64,000 nt of DNA from Alphaproteobacteria bacterium (GTDB lineage Bacteria > Pseudomonadota > Alphaproteobacteria > UBA2136 > UBA6156), in NCBI GenBank assembly GCA_027485835.1, contig JAIXQG010000002.1, positions 264,232-328,231 on the forward strand. Direction: 5' to 3'. The notes beneath the pieces were generated by a model that was not told where the DNA came from, did no database searches, and saw nothing but the letters and a program-made list of their open reading frames with translations. How positions within the stretch are numbered: position 1 is the first letter of the stretch; the number at the start of each line of letters is the position of its first letter. Positions 25,241 to 32,800 of the stretch are shown here, piece by piece. The position numbers and the translations under genes were made by a program.

Positions 25241-25834
25241 ATGATGCATGACACCAACACCTCTGAAACTGTCTTTACCATTGCCTACCACGGCAAACCG
25301 GTAGGCGAGCTGACCGTACAGGTAGCTGAAGCCGTGGCTGACCTTGACGTACCCCACCTGTGCCAAACTGCCGCGGCAGCGGTATGTGGCCAGATAGAGG
25401 CCTACCGTGCCGCTGCGATTGAGAGCGACGATATGTCCGACGAAGAGGCCTTGCCGTGGGAACTCACCCTACGCTTTGGCAGCACCGCCGAAGGGCGGGA
25501 CCTCAACCGCGAGTTCCGGCACAAGGATTATGCCACCAACGTGTTAAGCTTCCCTTCCGACGACGATGAGCCGGAGGGTGAGAGCTGGTATGTGGGAGAT
25601 ATTTTCATTTGCGTGCCGGTGTTGGAGAAAGAGTCGGCCGAATTGGATATACCCTTAAGCGCCCACCTGCAGCACTTGGTTGTGCATGGCATGCTGCACC
25701 TGATAGGTTATGACCATGAACTGGGTGAGGCCGAAGCCGAGGAGATGGAAAACATGGAGCGCGTCATTCTGGCCGACATGGGCCTGCCCGACCCCTACCT
25801 TGCCCATGAAGTATTGATGATGAAGGACGCGTAG
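25241..25834 (+). CDS. ybeY: Endoribonuclease/rRNA maturation factor YbeY
   Basis: Zinc-dependent RNase in 16S rRNA processing and ribosome quality control. The 197 residues contain FRHKDYATNVLSFP and the metal-binding motif HGMLHLIGYDH (149-159). Two adjacent ATGs at 25241 and 25244. It precedes corC and lnt, a normal order for Alphaproteobacteria, although phoH, usually upstream, lies elsewhere and on the opposite strand. Confidence 0.94.
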   Translation: MMHDTNTSETVFTIAYHGKPVGELTVQVAEAVADLDVPHLCQTAAAAVCGQIEAYRAAAIESDDMSDEEALPWELTLRFGSTAEGRDLNREFRHKDYATNVLSFPSDDDEPEGESWYVGDIFICVPVLEKESAELDIPLSAHLQHLVVHGMLHLIGYDHELGEAEAEEMENMERVILADMGLPDPYLAHEVLMMKDA

Positions 25835-25884
25835 GACGCACCTTGACTGCCCACCTCGATTAAAGAATGTAAAAAAGCCCGCTC

Positions 25885-26706
25885 ATGTTCCAGTCTGTTC
25901 GCAAAACCTTCTCCCGATTGAAAAAAGCGGCCGAGCTTTCGCCGCACATTGATGACCTTTATGCCGCGTTTGAAGAGCGTGAGGGTGATGCGCCGCTGAA
26001 GCGCCATGAGCGCGAGCTGTTGCTGAACACCCTGACATTCTCGGCCACCACGGCCGATGATGTAGGTATGCCGCGCGTGGATATTGTCGGTATTCCGTAT
26101 GATTCCGATTTTCCGCAGGTGCTGAAGGCGTTTCAGGACAGTTACCATAGCCGTTTGCCGGTGATTGGCAGGGATCTGGATGACGTAAAAGGCCTGATTA
26201 CCCTGAAGGACGTAATTGCGCTGGTGGGCCGCGAGGAGACGTTTGAGATGGATAAACTGGTGCGTCCGGTTACCTTTGTACCGGAGAGCATGCCCCTGCC
26301 CCGCGTGTTGCACATCATGAAGCGTACCCGCGTGCCGCTGGTTATGGTGAGTGACGAGTTTGGCGGTACCAGCGGCCTGATTACCCTGAAGGATATTTTG
26401 GAAGAAATTTTAGGCGACTTTGAAGACGAGCATGAGGACAGCCGTGGCGCGGGCCTCACGGCGCTGGGCAACAAGCGTTACCGCGTGCAGGGCGATTATG
26501 CTTTGGAAGATCTGGACAGCCAGTTGAACACCGAACTAGCCGGTGCCTACGACGACGTGGAAACTATCGGTGGTGCTATTTTGCGCGAAGCCAACACCGT
26601 ACCGGTGAAAGGCCAGACGTTTCAGCTGCAGGGCGGCGTACACGCCACGGTGACCGGTAGCGATGGCCGCCGCGTGTTGGCGGTTGATATTAAGTTGGAA
26701 GATTAA
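25885..26706 (+). CDS. corC: CorC/HlyC-type CBS-domain protein
   Basis: Soluble protein linked to metal-ion (Mg/Co) export or membrane stress in related bacteria. 273 residues: acidic N-terminal part, two CBS motifs (SRLPVIGRDLDDVKGLITLK and PLVMVSDEFGGTSGLITLKD), then the CorC/HlyC C-terminal domain with GDYALEDLDSQLNTEL and GTVTLEE-like IGGAILREANTVPV. Lacks the DUF21 membrane domain, as expected for CorC. Lies between ybeY and lnt. Confidence 0.92.
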   Translation: MFQSVRKTFSRLKKAAELSPHIDDLYAAFEEREGDAPLKRHERELLLNTLTFSATTADDVGMPRVDIVGIPYDSDFPQVLKAFQDSYHSRLPVIGRDLDDVKGLITLKDVIALVGREETFEMDKLVRPVTFVPESMPLPRVLHIMKRTRVPLVMVSDEFGGTSGLITLKDILEEILGDFEDEHEDSRGAGLTALGNKRYRVQGDYALEDLDSQLNTELAGAYDDVETIGGAILREANTVPVKGQTFQLQGGVHATVTGSDGRRVLAVDIKLED

Positions 26707-26710
26707 GACC

Positions 26711-28237
26711 ATGAGCCAGACCTTCAGCGCCCGTGCCTCGGCATGGTTACACGCCCGTGCCCAACGCCCGCTGGGGGTATGGATTTTTGCCCTTGGCGCC
26801 TGCATGACCCTTGGCTATGCGCCGTTTGGTTTGTGGCCGTTGGCAGTGTTGAGCCTTGCCGGATTGTGGGGCATGGTACGGCATGCGAACTCTGGCAAGC
26901 AGGCGATGGGCGCGGCCTTGGTATGGGGCTTGGGGCACCACCTGACGGCGCTGTATTGGTTGCCATGGGCGTTTTTTAAGGATTCCGGCGGAAGCTGGCT
27001 GGCGGCGATTGGCGGCGGTGTGCCTGCCGTATTGGTGTTGGCGCTGTTTAGCACCCTTACTTATATTATGGCGGCGTATGTGGGTTATGCGCTGCTCAAA
27101 CGCAACCACAGTACATGGGCGGCTGTGGCGTGGGTACTCACGATTGTAATATTGGAATTTATAAAAGGGCTGCACCCGATCGGCTTCCCCTGGTTGCCGG
27201 TGGGAGCGATTTTTGCGAGCAGCCTGACGTTGATGCAGACGGCGTCTCTCGGTGGGGTGTGGCTGCTTTCCGGTATTGGCTTGAGCCTTGCGGTGCTCAC
27301 CGGCAGCGGCCATAAGCGCGGTTATATGGCGATTGTGGGTGTGGTGACGCTGATGACCGTGTATGGCACGTGGCGCCTGCACAGTATTCCGATGAGCACC
27401 ACGGACGAGGTGGTGCGCGTGGTGCAGCCGAATATCCAGAGCGCGCACAAATGGGACCCCAAAGCCCGTTGGCTGTTTTTGCAGGATACGTTGAAAACGG
27501 CGTTGGATCACAACCAAGGCCCCGCCCCACGCACCGTGATTATGCCGGAAACCGCCGTAGCGTTTTACCTGCCGGAAGAAGACGACGTGCGCATGGCGAT
27601 TGCCAACCGCATGACCGCCAGCTTGCCGGACGATAGCGGGCTGATTACGGGCAGCATCCGCCGTGGGCCCAACCCGGGCAAACCGTTGCCGAAGTTTTAT
27701 AACAGCTTTGTCGCTTTGGATAACCGTGGCGTGTTGCGCGGCGTGTACGACAAGCAACTGCTAGTGCCGTTTGGCGAGTATATTCCGCTGCGCGACTGGC
27801 TGGAGCAATTGCCGTTACCGCTGCCCCTGCGCACGCTTAGCCAAAGCCGGATTGACTTCACCCACGGTACGCGCAGCCCGCTGCTGCCGACACCGTCCGG
27901 TGAGGCCTTGGGGCTTATTTGCTATGAGGGGATTTTCCCGTGGCATGTGGGCCGCCATGCCGAGGGTGCACGCTATTTAGCGAATATCACGAATGATGGC
28001 TGGTTTACCGGCACCATTGCCTTGTACCAACACGCGGCGTTATCCCGCTTGCGGGCCGTGGAAACGGGTGTGCCGTTGGTACGTGTAGCTAACACAGGGC
28101 TTACACTGATGTATGATGGTTTGGGGCGCGAATTGTTACGGCTGCCTATTAACCAAGCGGTACGTGCGGATGTGAACCTGCCGCCTCGCCTGCCCACTAC
28201 TCCATTGTTATCACTCGTAAATGCGTTTCGTTTTTAG
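26711..28237 (+). CDS. lnt: Apolipoprotein N-acyltransferase Lnt
   Basis: Adds the third acyl chain to lipoproteins in the inner membrane. Start at 26711 (MSQTFSARAS), 4 bp after corC stop, is chosen over 26663. The 508 residues carry about eight N-terminal membrane helices and a nitrilase-like periplasmic domain with catalytic E280 (MPETAV), K348 (VYDKQLLVPFGEYIP) and C404 (LICYEGIFP). The triad is complete. Confidence 0.96.
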   Translation: MSQTFSARASAWLHARAQRPLGVWIFALGACMTLGYAPFGLWPLAVLSLAGLWGMVRHANSGKQAMGAALVWGLGHHLTALYWLPWAFFKDSGGSWLAAIGGGVPAVLVLALFSTLTYIMAAYVGYALLKRNHSTWAAVAWVLTIVILEFIKGLHPIGFPWLPVGAIFASSLTLMQTASLGGVWLLSGIGLSLAVLTGSGHKRGYMAIVGVVTLMTVYGTWRLHSIPMSTTDEVVRVVQPNIQSAHKWDPKARWLFLQDTLKTALDHNQGPAPRTVIMPETAVAFYLPEEDDVRMAIANRMTASLPDDSGLITGSIRRGPNPGKPLPKFYNSFVALDNRGVLRGVYDKQLLVPFGEYIPLRDWLEQLPLPLPLRTLSQSRIDFTHGTRSPLLPTPSGEALGLICYEGIFPWHVGRHAEGARYLANITNDGWFTGTIALYQHAALSRLRAVETGVPLVRVANTGLTLMYDGLGRELLRLPINQAVRADVNLPPRLPTTPLLSLVNAFRF

Positions 28238-28336
28238 ATCTTTTTCTCGCGTTTCGTTCTATTTTTAGCCGTTACGCTTCGATTTTTGCTGCCGTGAATG
28301 TCCTATTATTTAAACGTTCACGGTTAAGATATCGTA

Positions 28337-28365
28337 TTGTATTCATATTACACTTGGTCTATAAG
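28337..28365 (+). promoter_or_regulatory. Sigma-70-type promoter of the XRE gene
   Basis: TTGTAT at 28337, 17-bp spacer, TATAAG at 28360; the ATG is only 8 nt after the -10 hexamer. No SD precedes the ATG, so the transcript may be leaderless. Confidence 0.5.
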
Positions 28366-28373
28366 TAGCGACG

Positions 28374-28775
28374 ATGAATGCACGTCCCCGCGATCCGATT
28401 GATACCCACGTAGGCCAGCGCCTGCGTTTGCGTCGTACCATGACCGGTATGAGCCAGGAACGCTTGGGCGATGCCATTGGCGTGAGCTTCCAGATGGTAC
28501 AGAAGTACGAGCGTGGCGATTGCCGCGTGGGTGCGAGCCGCCTCATGAAAATTTCCGCCGCGTTGGGTGTGCCGGTGTCTTTCTTCTTCGAGCAGTTCCA
28601 AGGGACACCTCCGGCGAGTATGTCTGTCGCCGAAGACAAGAAGAGCCTTGATGAGAAGATGCTGCACAGCAAGGAGACCATTGACCTGCTGAAAGCCTAC
28701 TATGCTTTGCCGGAAGCCGTGCGCAAGCATGTGCTGGGGATGATTAAAGGTTTGGATAAAGAACAAGCCGCATAA
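28374..28775 (+). CDS. XRE-family HTH transcriptional regulator
   Basis: 133 residues with a HTH domain near residues 12-66 (VGQRLRLRRTMTGMSQERLG, DAIGVSFQMVQKYERGDCRV) followed by GASRLMKISAALGVPVSFFF, a common alphaproteobacterial short regulator. C-terminal helix KETIDLLKAYYALPEAVRKH may dimerise. It sits in the metK-lnt neighbourhood, where such a regulator is typical. The start has no SD; a -35/-10 pair lies 8 bp upstream. Confidence 0.9.
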   Translation: MNARPRDPIDTHVGQRLRLRRTMTGMSQERLGDAIGVSFQMVQKYERGDCRVGASRLMKISAALGVPVSFFFEQFQGTPPASMSVAEDKKSLDEKMLHSKETIDLLKAYYALPEAVRKHVLGMIKGLDKEQAA

Positions 28776-28803
28776 AAAAGACCGCCTTTAGGCGGTTTTT
28801 TTT
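28776..28803 (+). terminator. Rho-independent terminator
   Basis: ACCGCC/GGCGGT stem with TTTA loop and T8, immediately after the XRE stop codon. Confidence 0.93.
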
Positions 28804-28918
28804 ATTTTATTGACCTATCAATATCTTGTGATAATAGAAACGCGTTCTTGCCATTTCTATGGCCAGTCCTACAGCCTAAGCATGCCCTTTTTCAATTTCG
28901 ATTCTTGAGGAGTCTCAC

Positions 28919-29224
28919 ATGAAGCTTACCACAAAATCAGTCCTTACTGCGGGTTCCATGGTTCTGGCGATGTTGGCCCTGCCAATCACCGAAGCAAATG
29001 CCTGCGTTCATGTCGGCCAGTATGGCAGCAGCTACTACGCAGTTGTCCAGAACAACTGCAGCTACACCGTTGTTGCTCGCGTCTACAAGAACAACGGAGG
29101 CGAGGAATTCGTCGGACCGATTTCGCCAGGCGGCCATGAAGCTGCCAATGTCCAGCCCGAAGATGTCACCAACGTCATGTACTGCTCTAGGGACGATTGG
29201 GCCAATAATAGCTGCAGCCCCTGA
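28919..29224 (+). CDS. Small secreted protein
   Basis: GAGGAG sits 6-8 bp before the ATG. 101 residues: signal peptide MKLTTKSVLTAGSMVLAMLA through ITEANA, mature part with four Cys (C29, C47, C89, C98) and aromatic residues (GQYGSSYYAVVQNNCSYTVV). Possibly disulfide-linked in the periplasm or outside. No family recognised. Self-contained, with a strong terminator. Confidence 0.6.
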   Translation: MKLTTKSVLTAGSMVLAMLALPITEANACVHVGQYGSSYYAVVQNNCSYTVVARVYKNNGGEEFVGPISPGGHEAANVQPEDVTNVMYCSRDDWANNSCSP

Positions 29225-29250
29225 GAGTTCTTCTCCCTATCGCATTCTTT

Positions 29251-29279
29251 GCCCCTCCCTCGTGAGGGGCATTTTTTTT
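29251..29279 (+). terminator. Rho-independent terminator
   Basis: GCCCCTC/GAGGGGC 7-bp stem with 6-nt loop, A then T8. Also adjacent to the convergent phoH end. Confidence 0.9.
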
Positions 29280-29285
29280 AATCAA

Positions 29286-30299
29286 CTACTCGCCCAGTTT
29301 GAAGTTCAGCTGGCGTTCGCGTTCGGCGTAGGCGGTGACGATGGTGCTGACCAGCGGGTGGCGCACAACGTCGGATTCGCGGAAGCGGACGATTTCGATA
29401 TCGCGCAGTCCGTCGAGCGTTTCCATGGCGTCTTTCAGGCCATTCGGTTGCGGCACGTAGCCTTGCGAGGTGCGCAGTGGTGGAAGGTCGGACTGGGCGG
29501 GGTCGCCCGTTACAAACATCCGTGAGTTTTCGCCCAGACGGGTCAGGAACATCTTCATCTGGGTCGGTGTCGTGTTCTGGGCTTCGTCGAGCAGCATGAT
29601 GCTGTCTTTAATGGTGCGGCCGCGCATGTAGGCGAGTGGCGCGATTTCTATCTGGCCGGATTCGCGCATCTTGGCCCAGCGGTCGCGGCCGAGGGTGTCG
29701 TCCAACGCATCGAACAGCGGGCGCAGATAGGGATCGATTTTCTCTTCAAAGGTACCGGGGAGGAAGCCTAGGCGCTCGCCAGCCTCCAGCACCGGACGGG
29801 TGAGGATAATACGCGAGACCTGACGGCCCACCAGCATGCTGACCGCCTGTGCCACGGCTAGATAGGTTTTACCGGTACCGGCTGGGCCTGTACCAAACAC
29901 CAGCGTATTTTTCTGCAACGCGGCGACGTAGCGGTGTTGCGTGACGCTGCGCGGCATAAGCTTGAGATGCGGGGTAACGATGGTGGTGGAGCCGCTGAGG
30001 AGGTCAGTCGAGCGCATGGAGCTATCCAGCACGCCGTCGGTCAGGCGTAAAGCAGCCTCGACCTGCGAGGGGCTGATGGCGACGCCGTTTTTCAGAAGTT
30101 CGTAGAGGTCTTCCAGCACCTGTTTGGCTTGGCCAGCCTGTGGCGCGGGGCCGAAGATGGCGAGCTGGTTACCGCGGGTGACCAGTTGGACCCCGAGGTT
30201 GTCTTCAATCAGTTGCAAGTGGGCGTCGTGGCGGCCGCAGAGGTCTTGCAACAACTGGTTGGAGGAGAAGGTGAGCTGGAGAGGCGACTGGTCTGGCAT
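29286..30299 (-). CDS. phoH: PhoH-family ATPase
   Basis: P-loop ATPase linked to RNA metabolism, commonly next to ybeY. ATG at 30299 (MPDQSPLQLTFSSN) is used rather than the GTG at 30305. 337 residues with Walker A GTGPAGTGKTYLA (136-148), Walker B region IMLLDEAQNTTPTQMKMFLT and the ending RDIEIVRFRESDVVRHPLV. Here it is separated from ybeY by the plus-strand ybeY-corC-lnt-XRE block and oriented against it. Confidence 0.94.
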   Translation of the reverse strand: MPDQSPLQLTFSSNQLLQDLCGRHDAHLQLIEDNLGVQLVTRGNQLAIFGPAPQAGQAKQVLEDLYELLKNGVAISPSQVEAALRLTDGVLDSSMRSTDLLSGSTTIVTPHLKLMPRSVTQHRYVAALQKNTLVFGTGPAGTGKTYLAVAQAVSMLVGRQVSRIILTRPVLEAGERLGFLPGTFEEKIDPYLRPLFDALDDTLGRDRWAKMRESGQIEIAPLAYMRGRTIKDSIMLLDEAQNTTPTQMKMFLTRLGENSRMFVTGDPAQSDLPPLRTSQGYVPQPNGLKDAMETLDGLRDIEIVRFRESDVVRHPLVSTIVTAYAERERQLNFKLGE

Positions 30300-30359
30300 T
30301 GGCACAAGTATTCAGCGTTTTACGCGTTGTGTCCAGTAGCTGGAGGGGCGGTTTTGGGA

Positions 30360-30443
30360 AAAGCCTTGAAATGCCTGCATGCACAGGCTTATGCAGGGTG
30401 TGCCCGATAAGGCTGACAGACCATTTTAAAGCCTTGAAATGCC
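30360..30443. repeat. 16-bp direct repeat upstream of phoH
   Basis: AAAGCCTTGAAATGCC occurs at 30360-30375 and again at 30428-30443. Between the copies is a CCTGCAT/ATGCAGG inverted repeat (30374-30397). The region has no gene. Regulatory or recombination origin unknown. Confidence 0.6.
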
Positions 30444-30447
30444 AAAC

Positions 30448-30473
30448 GGCCCTGCTGAAGAGTCAGCGGGGCC
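30448..30473 (-). terminator. Hairpin after small membrane protein operon
   Basis: GGCCCTGCTGA/TCAGCGGGGCC, 11-bp stem with one imperfect pair, 21 bp beyond the stop of the gene at 30494 on the minus strand. Few Ts follow. Confidence 0.55.
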
Positions 30474-30493
30474 GGTGGCGTCGATGGTGGGGG

Positions 30494-30682
30494 TCATGCC
30501 GCGTCTTGCAGGGCAAGAGGTTCGGCTGTTTCCGTCGCAGCAGGCTGCGGCGGTTGGTTTTTCTCAGCTTCTTCTTGCTTAGAATATTTGTCTTGAAAAT
30601 GCAAAACAACACCAATAGCAAGAAGACTGACTAGGACAAAGATTCCGACACAGTAGCCGATAGCTTCTTCAGAAAGAGGCAT
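30494..30682 (-). CDS. Small membrane protein (62 residues)
   Basis: MPLSEEAIGYCVGIFVLVSL then LAIGVVLHFQDKYSKQEEAE: one hydrophobic helix and a charged, proline-rich tail (NQPPQPAATETAEPLALQDAA). GGAAGAA precedes the ATG. It starts one base after the stop of the 59-residue gene upstream, so the two are almost certainly one operon. Confidence 0.62.
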   Translation of the reverse strand: MPLSEEAIGYCVGIFVLVSLLAIGVVLHFQDKYSKQEEAEKNQPPQPAATETAEPLALQDAA

Positions 30683-30683
30683 G

Positions 30684-30863
30684 TTAATTCTTCCGCGTTG
30701 AAGACTTTGTCGAAGTCTTAGCGAGATTCTGTCGGAAGTCATTCCAATGGTACTTCAAGTCAGCCCACGTAAGGCCTTCCTTCCAACCGATGATTCCCGC
30801 AAAAAGAAGCAGAAATGCGATAATCCAAAGCCATTCAATGGCTGCGTTTACAAGGTCTGACAT
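30684..30863 (-). CDS. Small membrane protein (59 residues)
   Basis: ATG at 30863 with GGAG upstream. Translation MSDLVNAAIEWLWIIAFLLL then FAGIIGWKEGLTWADLKYHW shows one membrane helix and a basic C-terminus (KTSTKSSTRKN). The stop is separated from the next ATG by a single base. Function unknown; the pair probably works together. Confidence 0.6.
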   Translation of the reverse strand: MSDLVNAAIEWLWIIAFLLLFAGIIGWKEGLTWADLKYHWNDFRQNLAKTSTKSSTRKN

Positions 30864-30921
30864 AATAAAGCTCCGCCGCTCTAAACAAGTGTTTCGGGTT
30901 ACGCATTAACGTAAATCCAAA

Positions 30922-31347
30922 TTAGGCGAGGGAAACCGCCATCACAAGGGCATCTCCTTGCGTTTGGCTTACAGGGTTACGGTAATATCCGGCCCTTATG
31001 CCTGTTTTTTGCAGGCCGTGTGCTTCGTACAACCGAATAGCAGCGGTGTTGGTTGCCTCTACTTCTAACGTAAGGCCGGTGCAGTGGTTATAGCGTGCGA
31101 GGGTGAGAGCTTCGGATAACAGGTTGCGGGCAAGGCCTTGGCGGCGGTGTTCCGGCTGTACATAGAGCGTCAGAATATCGGCCTGCGCCTGCGGCATGGC
31201 TTGGACGAGGATGTAGCCCGCGGCGTAGGGTTGTTGGGTTATGAGCAGATAATGATACGGTAGGGCGAGCAGCGCTTCGGCCTGTGCGCGGGAGAGGACG
31301 GGATCGTTCCAGTGCTCTGGTAAGGTGGCAGCCCGCTCCAATGCCAC
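30922..31347 (-). CDS. rimI: Ribosomal-protein/GNAT N-acetyltransferase RimI
   Basis: Probably acetylates the N-terminus of ribosomal protein S18 and related proteins. 141 residues with LTLYVQPEHRRQGLARNLLS (acetyl-CoA site) and the typical C-terminal ATNTAAIRLYEAHGLQKTGI. It overlaps or directly follows tsaB (gap 1 bp), the standard tsaB-rimI arrangement. Confidence 0.88.
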   Translation of the reverse strand: MALERAATLPEHWNDPVLSRAQAEALLALPYHYLLITQQPYAAGYILVQAMPQAQADILTLYVQPEHRRQGLARNLLSEALTLARYNHCTGLTLEVEATNTAAIRLYEAHGLQKTGIRAGYYRNPVSQTQGDALVMAVSLA

Positions 31348-31348
31348 G

Positions 31349-31960
31349 TTACTGTACCTTCTTGTAGGTGAGAGGCTTGATGTAGACCGGCTGGGGTAGC
31401 AGGTGGGCGGCGGTGTTTTGCGCCAGGTGCAGCATGTAGAGGGCGTTGAGGGTGGTGATGGGGGTTGCGGTGGGGTGCATCAGGCTGGCTTGCGCAAACA
31501 GCGTGCCTTCGGTGGGGGGTACGGTGAGGCATTCGGGGTTAGTAAGAGGCTCGGCCGTAGCGCTAAAGGTTTGGGCGTAGGCTTGGCCACCGGCGGCATC
31601 CAGCAGGACGGTGAAGGAGGTGGCGGGCTGATGCTGGGCGTGAATCTGCGTGGCCAGTGCCTGAAGGGTTGAGAGGCCGAGGATGTTAATCGATGGATTG
31701 AGGAGCTTGAAGGCTTCGGCCGTGGCCAACCCCAAACGGATGCCGGTAAAGCTACCGGGGCCGATGGCGACGAGGATGGTGGCGAGGTCGTGAACTGTCA
31801 CATTCGCCTGCTGCATCAGGCGCTGGAGTTCGGTGGGGAGAATGTCGGAACTGCGCGGGGCCTCGGTGGTAAAACTGGTGGTGCCTTTTGGGGTGTGCAG
31901 CGCCAGCGAGAGGCCGGCAAAAGAGCAATCGATGGCAAGAGTGGCAGACGCAGTATTCAT
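31349..31960 (-). CDS. tsaB: tRNA threonylcarbamoyladenosine protein TsaB
   Basis: Partner of TsaD in t6A37 modification of tRNA. 203 residues with LAIDCSFAGLSLALHTPKGT, the VAIGPGSFTGIRLGLATAEA segment and LLDAAGGQAYAQTF. The N-terminal actin-like half is clear. rimI follows after one base. Confidence 0.92.
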   Translation of the reverse strand: MNTASATLAIDCSFAGLSLALHTPKGTTSFTTEAPRSSDILPTELQRLMQQANVTVHDLATILVAIGPGSFTGIRLGLATAEAFKLLNPSINILGLSTLQALATQIHAQHQPATSFTVLLDAAGGQAYAQTFSATAEPLTNPECLTVPPTEGTLFAQASLMHPTATPITTLNALYMLHLAQNTAAHLLPQPVYIKPLTYKKVQ

Positions 31961-32030
31961 GAGGGGCTTTTTGGCGTGTCAGCTTCGTTTGGTCAAGCAC
32001 TTATAAGATATTAAGGAAGAGAGAACCCCA

Positions 32031-32237
32031 ATGAGCCTTATTAATGGAGGGCCTACACCCGTCGCTGTTGCCCCGCAGGAGACCCTGCCCCGCGAAGCGC
32101 GCGAACCCGCCCAAACCAAACCGTTGCCGAAAGGTGAAGCCGCCGCGCAGTATCAGGCCAATAAAGATGCGGCACGGCGCACACCAGAGAAAGGGCCACC
32201 GAGTGACCGCGGCCAAAAGGTGGATATTGACGCCTAG
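32031..32237 (+). CDS. Small proline/alanine-rich protein
   Basis: 68 residues, MSLINGGPTPVAVAPQETLP..., highly charged, low complexity, no membrane segment. AAGGAAGAGAG upstream is a fair RBS. 80 bp before the rod-like protein gene. Unknown; it may be co-transcribed with it. Confidence 0.5.
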   Translation: MSLINGGPTPVAVAPQETLPREAREPAQTKPLPKGEAAAQYQANKDAARRTPEKGPPSDRGQKVDIDA

Positions 32238-32317
32238 AGTTTGACTACCCATAATAACAAAGCCTTGGAAAAGGCGGGATGCCGTGGAAAGCATCCTTAC
32301 ACAGAGGAGAGAAAAGC

Positions 32318-32647
32318 ATGACGCTTGAAATTTCGGCCACGATGGCCAGTATTACCGGCCTGCGCAAGCAGGAAGAACGTGTGGCCAAAGCCGCCACCGA
32401 TATCAACAACGCCTTTACCTCGGCGCAGAATGCGCTGGCGGCCGACAGTGTGTCGATCAGCGATCGTGCGGCGGTGATTCCGGCGGTGGAAGACGCCGTA
32501 CGTGGTGCCGTACTGAGCGATGGTGATGTGACCAAGCCGATTGTGGACATGCTGCAAGCGGTGACGGCGTACAAGGCGAATGCGGCGACCTTCCGTGTGA
32601 CAGCCGACCTTGAGCAAACCACCATTGATATGATTGGCAAAAAATAG
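32318..32647 (+). CDS. Short flagellar rod-like (FlgB/FlgC-type) protein
   Basis: 109 residues from the ATG at 32318 (AGGAGAG 9 bp upstream); a start at 32279 has no good site. MTLEISATMASITGLRKQEE resembles the basal-body rod N-terminus, and DVTKPIVDMLQAVTAYKANA with TFRVTADLEQTTIDMIGKK matches the rod C-terminal motif (xPIxEMvxlmeaqRaYeaN). Only ~50 residues separate the two helices, so it may be a miniature rod protein or rod-associated partner. Not next to known rod genes in this window. Confidence 0.5.
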   Translation: MTLEISATMASITGLRKQEERVAKAATDINNAFTSAQNALAADSVSISDRAAVIPAVEDAVRGAVLSDGDVTKPIVDMLQAVTAYKANAATFRVTADLEQTTIDMIGKK

Positions 32648-32677
32648 CTTTTCCAAGCTCAAAACCTTAGTTGTTTT

Positions 32678-32702
32678 AAGCCCGCCACAGGTGGGCTTTT
32701 TT
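32678..32702 (+). terminator. Rho-independent terminator
   Basis: AAGCCCGCC/GGTGGGCTT stem with 3-nt loop and T6, about 31 bp after the rod-like gene. Confidence 0.88.
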
Positions 32703-32800
32703 ACGACTGCGATACCGCTGGACGGGGCTTGCGGGCCCTTGGGGAGAGGCGTAGGGTGACGCTGTTTATGACCTTCTAAAAAGACCAACGCGGAGAGCCT

